From: Phenylobacterium sp. CCH9-H3
GTDB lineage: Bacteria > Pseudomonadota > Alphaproteobacteria > Caulobacterales > Caulobacteraceae
Reading direction: 5' to 3'
Length of the DNA stretch: 32,267 nucleotides
NCBI RefSeq assembly: GCF_001557235.1
Contig: NZ_LSJI01000009.1
Location: 1 to 32,267, forward strand
Position numbers and translations under genes: made by a program. Of the stretch, positions 25,172-32,267 are shown piece after piece. Every line of letters begins with the position of its first letter. Position 1 is the first letter of the stretch. Below the pieces are notes generated by a model. It saw only the letters and a list, made by a program, of their open reading frames with translations, was not told the DNA's origin and did not search any database.

Positions 25172-26776
25172 ATGAAAGCCAGGATGTTGCGGGCCGCGGC
25201 GCTGGCCGCCGCGCTGGCGGCCTGGGCGGCCACGGGAACGGCGGAAGAGCGCCCCGTCCCGGAGGTCGTCGGCGTCGAGGGCGGGCAAATCCGCGGGCGC
25301 GTCGCGGACGAGGTCCTGTCCTTCAAGGGCATCCCTTTCGCCGCACCGCCCGTCGGTGAGCTGCGCTGGCGCAGCCCTCAGCCGGTGCGGCCCTGGGCGG
25401 GCGTCCGCGACGCCGGCGCCTACGGCCACGACTGCATGCAGATCCCCTTCCCGAGCGATGCGGCGCCGCTTGGGACCACGCCCGCCGAGGATTGCCTGAC
25501 GCTCAACGTCTGGCGGCCCGCCACCCCTGGCAAGAAGCTGCCGGTCATCGTCTGGATCTATGGCGGCGGCTTCGTGAACGGCGGATCCTCGCCCGACGTC
25601 TACGACGGCGCCGCCTTCGCCCGCAAAGGACTGGTGTTCGTCAGCTTCAATTACCGGCTGGGCCGCTTCGGCTTCTTCGCCCACCCCGCCCTGGCCGCCG
25701 CCGGCGAGGGTCCGGTCGGCAACTTCGGCCTGATGGATCAGCACGCCGCGCTGAAGTGGATCAGGCGCAACATCGCCGCGTTTGGCGGCGACCCGGACCA
25801 GGTGACCGTGTTCGGCGAGTCGGCCGGCGGCATGTCGATCACCAACCTGATGGGCGCACCCGCCGCGCGCGGCCTATTCAACCGCGCCGCCATCATGTCG
25901 GGCGGCGGCCGTGGGCCGGCGCCGCTGCACCGGATGTCCCAGGACCTTCCCGGCCTGCCGTCAGCAGAGACCATCGGCGTCAACTTCGCCCGGGCCAATG
26001 GGATCTCCGCCGACGGCCCCCAGGCTCTGAAGGCGCTTCGCGCGCTGCCGGCCGCCGCCGTGGCGAAGGGCGTCAGCCTGGCCGAGCTGTTCGGCGGACC
26101 GCAGCCCGGTCCGCCCACCTGGTCGGGCCCGTTCCAGGACGGCGTGACCCTGGTCGGCGCGAACCCTGACCTGTTCGCCCGTCGTGCGATGGCGACCATG
26201 CCTGTGATGGTCGGCGCGACGGACGCGGACATCGGCTACGTTCCGGCCAAGAGCAAGGACGAGCTATTCGGCCTCTTCGGCGAGGATCGCGAATCGGCGA
26301 AGGCGGCCTTCGACGAATCAGGCGAGATGCCCCTGGCCAAACTGATCCAGACGGTCGGCCGCCAGAGCATGATGATCGAGCCGGCGCGCTACCTCGCCAG
26401 CGAGATGACGGCCGCCGGCCAGCCGGCCTGGCACTACCGGTTCTCGTACGTGGCCCGGTCCATGCGCGCCGAGTGGGCCGGCGCGCCGCACGCGACGGAC
26501 ATCCCCTACGCCTTCGACACGGTCGCCGCGAAGTACGGCGACCGGCTGGCGCCCGAGGACGCGGCTGTCGCCCGCGCCTTCCACGCCTATCTCGTCAACT
26601 TCACCAAGACCGGCGACCCGAACGGCCCGGACCTGCCGGCCTGGCCGCGCTATGACCGCCAGGGCGACGCGCTTCTTGACCTGACGACGGACCGCGGCCC
26701 CGTGGTCGGCCCCGATCCGCTGCGGTCGCAACTGGATCTGGTCGCAGCCCGGGCCGCGCGATCGGCCCGACCCTAG
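25172..26776 (+). CDS. Exported type-B carboxylesterase
   Basis: A 534-residue alpha/beta-hydrolase of the carboxylesterase B family, hydrolysing carboxylic esters. The signal peptide (MLRAAALAAALAAWAATGTA) sends it to the periplasm. Diagnostic segments: FKGIPFAAPPVGELRW, the EDCLTLNVW motif, the oxyanion-hole sequence YGGGFVNGGS, the nucleophile elbow GESAGG with Ser217, and the catalytic His440 in GAPHATDIPYAF. The acidic member of the triad is probably in GATDADIGY, where Asp may replace the usual Glu. It is next in line after the TonB receptor under the same promoter, so it likely cleaves ester groups from the imported compound (acyl, acetyl or aromatic esters). Confidence 0.93.
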   Translation: MKARMLRAAALAAALAAWAATGTAEERPVPEVVGVEGGQIRGRVADEVLSFKGIPFAAPPVGELRWRSPQPVRPWAGVRDAGAYGHDCMQIPFPSDAAPLGTTPAEDCLTLNVWRPATPGKKLPVIVWIYGGGFVNGGSSPDVYDGAAFARKGLVFVSFNYRLGRFGFFAHPALAAAGEGPVGNFGLMDQHAALKWIRRNIAAFGGDPDQVTVFGESAGGMSITNLMGAPAARGLFNRAAIMSGGGRGPAPLHRMSQDLPGLPSAETIGVNFARANGISADGPQALKALRALPAAAVAKGVSLAELFGGPQPGPPTWSGPFQDGVTLVGANPDLFARRAMATMPVMVGATDADIGYVPAKSKDELFGLFGEDRESAKAAFDESGEMPLAKLIQTVGRQSMMIEPARYLASEMTAAGQPAWHYRFSYVARSMRAEWAGAPHATDIPYAFDTVAAKYGDRLAPEDAAVARAFHAYLVNFTKTGDPNGPDLPAWPRYDRQGDALLDLTTDRGPVVGPDPLRSQLDLVAARAARSARP

Positions 26777-26807
26777 AACGGGCCTCCCGAAGGTCCGCCC
26801 AATCGAC

Positions 26808-27005
26808 TCAGCTGCCGGGCGCGAACTCGCGCGTCCTGGAGAACCGGCCGACCAGGCGTCCGCCCTGCCACAGCTCGGCAGCCTCGCCCGGCGACAGCAG
26901 CGGGTGGGCCTTGATCACCGCATCGTCGTCGCCGGCGGCGTGGATCGTGTCGCCCACGCGCAGTCGTCCGCCGGGACCGACGTGATAGATTCTGTAACTC
27001 TGCAA
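26808..27005 (-). CDS. Conserved alphaproteobacterial small protein, 65 residues
   Basis: A small soluble protein beginning MQSYRIYHVGPGGRLRVGDT and including AAELWQGGRLVGRF near the end. The layout (aromatic-rich first strand, a DDDAVIKAHPLL helix, then ELWQGGRLV) matches a family of about 60-80-residue proteins of unknown function widespread in alphaproteobacteria, often annotated only as hypothetical. The start is TTG at 27005 with GGAG three bases upstream; longer frames to 27116 add unconserved arginine-rich sequence. It is divergent from pepN and convergent with the esterase. Function is not known. Confidence 0.75.
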   Translation of the reverse strand: MQSYRIYHVGPGGRLRVGDTIHAAGDDDAVIKAHPLLSPGEAAELWQGGRLVGRFSRTREFAPGS

Positions 27006-27137
27006 GGCTCCGGCCCCACGCGATACGCAACACCCCCCCACGGGATAACACGGTTCTCTCCTCCGTCGAGCCCAGGTGCGCCGAAAGTTGGGCGCCCATG
27101 CCTTGGCGCCGCCCAAGTGGGACGCCTAGATGAGCGG

Positions 27138-29753
27138 ATGCGCACCGACACCCCCCAGCCTATCCGCCTGTCCGAGTACCGGCCGCCCGCGTTCCTGGTG
27201 GACGAGATCCACCTGACCTTCGACCTGGCGCCCAACACCACTCGGGTGAAGGCGAAGCTTTCGGTGCGCCGCAACGGCGACCATGCCGATCCGCTGGTGT
27301 TCAACGGCGAGCGGTTGATGCCCCTGTCCGTGGCGATCGACGGCCGCGCGCTGACGGCGGCCGAGCACACCATCGATGACGAGTTCCTGACCATCCCCGG
27401 CGCGCCGGACGCCTTCACCCTGGAGACCGAGGTCGAGATCGACCCGGAGAACAACAAGGCCCTCGAGGGGCTCTATATGTCCGGCGGCCGCTACTGCACC
27501 CAGTGCGAGTCCGAGGGCTTCCGCAAGATCACCTTCTGGCCCGACCGTCCGGATGTGCTGTCCAAGTACACGGTCCGCATCGAGGCCGACAAAAAGGTCC
27601 GCCACCTGCTGGCCAACGGCAACCTGATCGACAAGGGCGACCTGCCCGGCGGGCGCCACTTCGCGGTCTGGAACGACCCCTTCCCCAAGCCCAGCTACCT
27701 CTTCGCCCTGGTGGGCGGCGAGCTGGACGTGCTGGAGGACAAGCTCACCACCATGAGCGGACGCGTGGTCGATCTGCGGATCTACGTCGATCCGGGCATG
27801 GCGCCGCGCGCCGCCTACGCCATGGACGCCCTGAAGCGTTCGATGAAGTGGGACGAGGAAGCCTACGGCCGCGAGTACGACCTGGACCTCTTCATGATCG
27901 TGGCGGTCCGCGACTTCAACTTCGGGGCCATGGAGAACAAGGGGCTGAACGTCTTCAACTCCTCGCTTCTCCTGGCCGACCCGGCCACCGCCACCGACGT
28001 GGACTACGAACGCATCGAGGCCGTGGTCGCCCACGAGTATTTCCACAACTGGACCGGCAACCGCATCACCTGCCGCGACTGGTTCCAGCTCTGCCTGAAG
28101 GAGGGCCTGACCGTCTTCCGCGAACAGGACTTCTGCGCCGACATGCGCGGCGAGGCGGTGGCGCGGATCAAGGCCGTGAAGGCCCTGCGTAGCCGCCAGT
28201 TCGCCGAGGACCAGGGCCCTCTCGCCCACCCCGTGCGCCCCTCGGCCTACATGAAGATCGAGAACTTCTACACGGCGACGATCTACGAGAAGGGCTCCGA
28301 GGTCATCGGCATGCTGAAGACCCTGATCGGCGCCGAGGCGTTCCGGAAGGGCATGGACCTCTACTTCGACCGCTGGGACGGCCACGCCACCACGGTGGAA
28401 GCCTTCATCGAATGCTTCGCCGAGGTCTCGGGCCGCGACCTCTCCGACTTCTTCGCCTGGTATGAACAGGCGGGCACGCCGCGGGTCTCGGTGGCCGGCC
28501 GCTATGACGAGGCCGCCCGTTCGCTCGAACTGACCCTGACCCAGGCCAATCCGCCCACCAACGGCCAGCCGGACAAGCGGCCGGTGCCGATCCCGGTGAC
28601 GGTGGGCCTGCTGGACCTCGAAGGCCGCACCCTGGCCTTTCAGCGCGACGGTCAGGCCCTCGACGAGACGGTCATCGTCCTCGACAAGCCGGAGCTCAAG
28701 GTCACCCTCACCGGCGTCGACTCAAAGCCGGTGGTCTCCGCCCTGCGCGGCTTCTCGGCCCCGGTTGTGCTGACGACCGACGCCGAGCCCAAGGCGCGCT
28801 ACGTCCAGCTGGCCTCGGATCCGGACCTGTTCAACCGCTGGGAAGCGGGCCAGGATCTGGCGGCCGACCTGATCCTCAGCCGCGCGGCGGGCAGGCCGAA
28901 CGAGGTGGGCGAAGAGCGCTATGCCGAGGCCGTCGGTCGCGCCCTGGTGGACCAGGCCTCGGACCCCGCCTTCAAGGCGCTGTTGCTGGCCCTGCCTTCC
29001 GAAAACGACCTGGCGCTCCTGCGCAGCCCCGTGGACCCGGCCGCCATCCACGAGGCGCGCGACGCCCTTCGGCTGCGGCTCGCGCTGCACCTGAACGGCG
29101 AACTGCGCCACATCCACACCGGCCTGCAGGACCTCGGCGAGTTCTCGCCCGACGCCGCCGGCGCGGGACGGCGGGCGCTGCGCAACGCGGCGCTGGAGCT
29201 GATGGCCGCGAACCCGCGCAGCGAGATCGCCGACATCGCCTACGGCCACTACCGGGCCTCGGTGAACATGACCGACATGATCGGCGGCCTGAACGCGCTG
29301 ATGCTGATCGGCGGCCCGCTCTACGACGAGGCCCTGACCGACTTCTACGACCGCTGGAAGTCCGAGCCGCTGGTGATCGACAAGTGGTTCGCGGTCCAGG
29401 CGCGCGATCCGGGCGAGGTGGCGCTGGGCCGCATCCTGGGCCTGACCGCCCACCCCGCCTTCGACGTCCAGAACCCGAACCGCCTGCGGGCCCTGGTCTC
29501 CAGCTTCGCCAACTTCAATCCGGCCCGGTTCCACGACCCCAGCGGCGCGGGCTACCGCTTCCTGGCGGACCAAATCATCGCGGTGGACCGGTTCAACCCC
29601 ATGACCGCCGCACGCCTCGTGGACCCGCTCGGTGGCTGGAAACGCCTTCGTCCGGACCTGGGCAAACTGATGAGAGCCGAGCTTGAGCGGATTGTCGCGG
29701 TCGAGGGCTTGTCGAAGAACGTTTACGAATTGGCCACCCGCGCACTCGACTGA
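27138..29753 (+). CDS. pepN: Aminopeptidase N, M1 family
   Basis: An 871-residue cytoplasmic zinc aminopeptidase that removes N-terminal residues from peptides in the last step of protein turnover. Length is nearly that of E. coli PepN (870). The substrate-anchoring GAMEN motif is at 263-267. The zinc site is HEYFH (His299, Glu300, His303) with Glu322 in LKEGLTVFREQDF, only two residues offset from E. coli numbering. The opening SEYRPPAFLVDEIHLTFDLA and the C-terminal VQNPNRLRALVSSFANFNPA, FADQIIAVD-like and NPMTAARLV segments are typical. The ATG at 27138 is chosen because family similarity begins there; it lacks a strong ribosome site. A hairpin follows the stop, before the histidine kinase. 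Confidence 0.96.
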   Translation: MRTDTPQPIRLSEYRPPAFLVDEIHLTFDLAPNTTRVKAKLSVRRNGDHADPLVFNGERLMPLSVAIDGRALTAAEHTIDDEFLTIPGAPDAFTLETEVEIDPENNKALEGLYMSGGRYCTQCESEGFRKITFWPDRPDVLSKYTVRIEADKKVRHLLANGNLIDKGDLPGGRHFAVWNDPFPKPSYLFALVGGELDVLEDKLTTMSGRVVDLRIYVDPGMAPRAAYAMDALKRSMKWDEEAYGREYDLDLFMIVAVRDFNFGAMENKGLNVFNSSLLLADPATATDVDYERIEAVVAHEYFHNWTGNRITCRDWFQLCLKEGLTVFREQDFCADMRGEAVARIKAVKALRSRQFAEDQGPLAHPVRPSAYMKIENFYTATIYEKGSEVIGMLKTLIGAEAFRKGMDLYFDRWDGHATTVEAFIECFAEVSGRDLSDFFAWYEQAGTPRVSVAGRYDEAARSLELTLTQANPPTNGQPDKRPVPIPVTVGLLDLEGRTLAFQRDGQALDETVIVLDKPELKVTLTGVDSKPVVSALRGFSAPVVLTTDAEPKARYVQLASDPDLFNRWEAGQDLAADLILSRAAGRPNEVGEERYAEAVGRALVDQASDPAFKALLLALPSENDLALLRSPVDPAAIHEARDALRLRLALHLNGELRHIHTGLQDLGEFSPDAAGAGRRALRNAALELMAANPRSEIADIAYGHYRASVNMTDMIGGLNALMLIGGPLYDEALTDFYDRWKSEPLVIDKWFAVQARDPGEVALGRILGLTAHPAFDVQNPNRLRALVSSFANFNPARFHDPSGAGYRFLADQIIAVDRFNPMTAARLVDPLGGWKRLRPDLGKLMRAELERIVAVEGLSKNVYELATRALD

Positions 29754-29764
29754 TTGCGACGATT

Positions 29765-29783
29765 GCCCGCGATGACCGCGGGC
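29765..29783 (+). terminator. Hairpin directly after pepN (possible terminator)
   Basis: GCCCGCG-ATGAC-CGCGGGC is a perfect 7-bp GC stem with a 5-base loop, 12 bases after the pepN stop. No T tract follows, so it may attenuate or protect the 3' end rather than fully terminate ahead of the kinase gene. Confidence 0.4.
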
Positions 29784-29851
29784 GGCGGATCAGCTTAGAC
29801 TTCCGCGTCGGTTCGGTGCGCCGGACGGCGGGAGACGGAGGAGCGGCGGCC

Positions 29852-31708
29852 TTGGCCGGACGCGGGGGGCAGAATCTCGCAGGCGTGACGCCCGAAAGGC
29901 GCGGTCGCGGGCGTGTGCCCGGATCGCCCCGCTATTCGCGGCCGGCGATTCTCTCCGTCGTGGTCGCGCTGGGCCTGATGGGCGTCCTGGCGCTGGCGCG
30001 GATCTGGCTCGCCGCCCCTGGCCGCCTCGAACTGGCCGTCTGGCTGGTCTCCGCCGTCGCCGCCGCCATCACCCTGGGCGTCCTGCTGATCCAGGAGATG
30101 CGCCGCGTCGACAGCGTGCAGGCCGCGCGGATCGATTCCGAACAGCGCTTCCGCATGGCCGTGGAGGCCGCGCGCTGCGGCATCTGGGAATGGGACCTGG
30201 CGGCCGACAAGATCTTCATGTCCGAGGTCACCGCCTCGCTCTTCGGCTGGCGCAGCGGCCTGGTCGACGGCCAGCAGGTCCTCGACCGCGTGGCGCCGGG
30301 CCACCGCGACGACATGCGCGAGGCGCTCTCCACCGCCGCCATCTACGGCGACTTCGACGTCTCGTTCCGGGTGCCGCCGATCGCCGGCGCCCGTCCGGTC
30401 TGGATCGACTTCCGCGGCCGCGGCTTCGGCGACAGCCCCGAGGGCGGCTTTGCCCGGATCATCGGCGTCGCCCTCGACGTCACCGAGGAGCGCCTCGCCC
30501 AGGCCCGAGCCCAGTCCGCCGAGAGCCGCCTACGCGACGCCATCGAAAGCACCTCTGAGGCCTTCGTCCTCTGGGACCGCAACGGTCGCCTCGTGATGTG
30601 CAACAAGAACTTCCGCAGCTACTTCCAGCTCGACGCCGAGGTTCTGAAGGCGGGCGTGGGCCGCGAGCAGGTCGAGCGCGCCGCCCGGCTGGCGATCCGC
30701 CAGGAATACCCCGCCCCGGGCGGTCGCCGCGGCGTGCGCGAGGCCGAGCTGTCGGATGGCCGTTGGGTGCAGATCTCCGAGCGCCCCACCGCCGAAGGCG
30801 GCCTAGTGGTCACCGCCGCCGACATCACCGTGCTGAAGACCCAGGAGGAGGCCCGCCGGATCAAGGAGGAGGAGCTCCGCCGCGCGGTCATCAACCTGGA
30901 GCAGAGCCAGGAACAGCTCTCCGAACTGGCCCGCAAGTACGAGGCCGAGAAGATCCGCGCCGAGGGCGCCAGCCAGGCCAAGAGCGAGTTCCTGGCCAAC
31001 ATGAGCCACGAGCTGCGCACCCCGCTGAACGCCATCAACGGCTTCTCCGAGATCATGGCCGGCGAGATGTACGGCCCGCTGGGCGACAGCCGCTACCGCG
31101 ACTACTGCCGCGACATCCTGAGCTCCGGCCAGCACCTCCTGGCCCTGATCAACGACATCCTCGACATGTCCAAGATCGAGGCCGGCAAACTGACCCTGCG
31201 GTTCGAGCCGGTCTGCCTCGAGGAAATCGCCGAGGACGCCCTGCGCCTGGTGCGCAACCGCGCGGAGGCGGCGGGCCTGAACCTCGTCCTGGATTTCGTC
31301 GACCTGCCCGACGTCGAGGCCGACCACCGGGCGGTGAAACAGGTGCTGCTGAATCTGCTCTCCAACGCCATCAAGTTCACGCCCCGCGGCGGGCGGGTGA
31401 CCGTCCGTGGCGAGCGGCGCGAGGATCCGCTGGGCGAGCGGGTGCGGATCAGCGTCCAGGACACCGGCATCGGGATCTCGGCCCAGGACCTGGAGCGGCT
31501 GGCGCGGCCCTTCGAACAGGTGGAGAGCCAGCATTCCAAGACCACCCAGGGCACCGGCCTCGGCCTGGCGCTCACCAAGTCCCTCGTCGAGATGCATGGC
31601 GGCCTGCTGGACCTGAAGAGCGCGCCCGGCCAGGGCACGGTCGCCAGCTTCGCCCTACCGGTCCGGCAGAGCGCCCCGGTCGTCCTGGCCGGCGCCGCCG
31701 CGGCCTAG
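29852..31708 (+). CDS. PAS-PAS sensor histidine kinase, PleC-like
   Basis: A membrane kinase of about 618 residues. Two hydrophobic helices near the N-terminus ([20 protein letters not shown] and [20 protein letters not shown]) are joined by a very short loop, then come two PAS domains ([40 protein letters not shown]), a coiled coil and the HisKA box [20 protein letters not shown] with His386. The ATPase has [19 protein letters not shown] and [11 protein letters not shown]. The run [20 protein letters not shown] then [13 protein letters not shown] closely resembles the PleC/DivJ/PdhS group that controls DivK and asymmetric division. TTG at 29852 has GGAGGAG eight bases upstream; a GTG at 29816 is an alternative with no such site. 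Orthology to PleC is likely but not proven. Confidence 0.88.
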   Translation: MAGRGGQNLAGVTPERRGRGRVPGSPRYSRPAILSVVVALGLMGVLALARIWLAAPGRLELAVWLVSAVAAAITLGVLLIQEMRRVDSVQAARIDSEQRFRMAVEAARCGIWEWDLAADKIFMSEVTASLFGWRSGLVDGQQVLDRVAPGHRDDMREALSTAAIYGDFDVSFRVPPIAGARPVWIDFRGRGFGDSPEGGFARIIGVALDVTEERLAQARAQSAESRLRDAIESTSEAFVLWDRNGRLVMCNKNFRSYFQLDAEVLKAGVGREQVERAARLAIRQEYPAPGGRRGVREAELSDGRWVQISERPTAEGGLVVTAADITVLKTQEEARRIKEEELRRAVINLEQSQEQLSELARKYEAEKIRAEGASQAKSEFLANMSHELRTPLNAINGFSEIMAGEMYGPLGDSRYRDYCRDILSSGQHLLALINDILDMSKIEAGKLTLRFEPVCLEEIAEDALRLVRNRAEAAGLNLVLDFVDLPDVEADHRAVKQVLLNLLSNAIKFTPRGGRVTVRGERREDPLGERVRISVQDTGIGISAQDLERLARPFEQVESQHSKTTQGTGLGLALTKSLVEMHGGLLDLKSAPGQGTVASFALPVRQSAPVVLAGAAAA

Positions 31709-32155
31709 GCGCGGTCGGGCGAGGGCTTCCCCGAACTGTCGCCGCTCGTCCGGCGGCAGGGTGGCCGCGAAATCCACCAGCCGCCGGTCCATGGCCACCC
31801 GCACCTCGTGCTCCAGCCCCCGGGCGCGCGCCAGGCGCTCGACCGCCGCATCCCGGTCGAAAGGCTCGTCCCCGAACGACTGCATCGCCTCGCGCGCCAG
31901 CCGCCGCGCCGCGCGGGCCTTGGGACCATAGGTGTGGGCATGCTCCGGCCCGCCTTCGCGCCAGGCGGCCCGGCGCTCGGGCGGCAGGGCCCGGATCGCC
32001 GCCATGACCGGGTTGCGCTGCCCTCCCGCCTGCTCCATCGCCGCGGCCGGCGGCGTGCGGGCCTTCTGCAGTTGCGCGCCGACGAAGGCGCCGCCAATGA
32101 ACACGTTGAGCGCCGTGGACACGAACAGGGCGCCGAGCAGGATCCGCCGGTCCAT
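31655..32155 (-). CDS. Periplasmic heavy-metal sensor/resistance-type protein (Metal_resist, CnrX/ZraP-like)
   Basis: A 166-residue protein with one N-terminal membrane helix (LLGALFVSTALNVFIGGAFV) and a helical, Arg/Ala/Glu-rich periplasmic part. The pattern RNPVMAAIRALPPERRAAWR, RLAREAMQSFGDEPFDRDAA and FAATLPPDERRQFGEALAR is that of the Metal_resist family (Spy/CpxP/ZraP-like four-helix hairpins), often linked to sigma-factor or metal-stress systems. Its start overlaps the previous stop (TGATG), so it is coupled to the partial gene upstream. The last 54 bases run antisense through the kinase 3' end; the final residues, about 150-166, are unlike the rest and may reflect a stop displaced by mutation. 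Metal binding is not evident from residues seen. Confidence 0.72.
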   Translation of the reverse strand: MDRRILLGALFVSTALNVFIGGAFVGAQLQKARTPPAAAMEQAGGQRNPVMAAIRALPPERRAAWREGGPEHAHTYGPKARAARRLAREAMQSFGDEPFDRDAAVERLARARGLEHEVRVAMDRRLVDFAATLPPDERRQFGEALARPRLGRGGAGQDDRGALPDR

Positions 32156-32267
32156 CAGGCGTCCTCGTCCAGATAGAGGCTGAAGTCGTCGTCGCTCACG
32201 GCCGTGACCAGGGCGTCCAGATCCGACCCGGCCGGGGTGGATGGTGAGGCATGGAATTGCGCGCCCG
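32155..32267 (-). CDS. C-terminal fragment of an unidentified protein (truncated by window edge)
   Basis: The last 36 or so codons of a leftward gene, ending SDLDALVTAVSDDDFSLYLDEDA before TGA. The tail is acidic and no family can be recognised from it. The stop overlaps the start of the metal-sensor-type gene (TGATG), so the two are translationally coupled. In other Caulobacterales such proteins sit with extracytoplasmic sigma factors, but that cannot be tested here. Confidence 0.7.
   Translation of the reverse strand, partial: GAQFHASPSTPAGSDLDALVTAVSDDDFSLYLDEDA

Noticed and set aside
27089..27098. Ten-base palindrome TGGGCGCCCA before pepN as an operator
   Set aside because: A GC-only palindrome of this length is likely by chance in GC-rich sequence, and no second site is seen.

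Overview
The window is a GC-rich stretch of about 32 kb that looks like ordinary chromosome from an alphaproteobacterium of the Caulobacterales (Caulobacter or Phenylobacterium type). The main reasons are the strong G/C third-position bias, a PleC-like cell-cycle kinase, a LacI/TonB-receptor uptake locus, and a characteristic alphaproteobacterial small protein (AELWQGGRLV motif). I see no tRNA, rRNA, insertion sequence, phage gene or CRISPR array.

Layout. 1-438: start of a leftward MHS-type MFS transporter, cut by the window edge. 628-3003: cell-wall genes, namely a Tat-exported DUF882/M15-type peptidase facing an L,D-transpeptidase and a small proline-rich membrane protein. 3155-8252: elongation factor P with both enzymes of its beta-lysine modification. 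EpmB (lysine 2,3-aminomutase type) and EpmA (GenX/PoxA) lie on the minus strand with a CHASE-domain hybrid histidine kinase between them, and efp is divergent from epmA. 8333-9100: TSUP permease. 9161-13365: an exported tricorn-like S41 protease translationally coupled (ATGA) to an unrecognised protein built from two copies of a winged-helix module. 13362-14448: a VOC-fold protein and a divergent TetR regulator, with a near-perfect operator palindrome between them. 14496-15959: an RTX protein. 16032-17624: exported amidase. 17935-19152: GT4 glycosyltransferase behind a 310-base leader with structured, cobalamin-riboswitch-like fragments. 19149-21518: two adjacent acyl-CoA dehydrogenases, probably subunits of one enzyme. 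21640-26776: LacI repressor divergent from a TonB-dependent receptor and an exported type-B carboxylesterase. 26808-31708: a 65-residue small protein, PepN aminopeptidase N and a PleC-like histidine kinase. 31655-32267: a leftward periplasmic metal-sensor-type protein and the tail of another gene.

The best functional units are: (i) the EF-P modification set; (ii) the LacI/receptor/esterase uptake locus, where two operator palindromes 21 bp apart sit on the -35 and -10 of the receptor promoter; (iii) the protease/double-winged-helix pair, which is the least described gene combination here; (iv) the TetR/VOC switch. Functions are assigned from motifs read by eye. No database search was possible.
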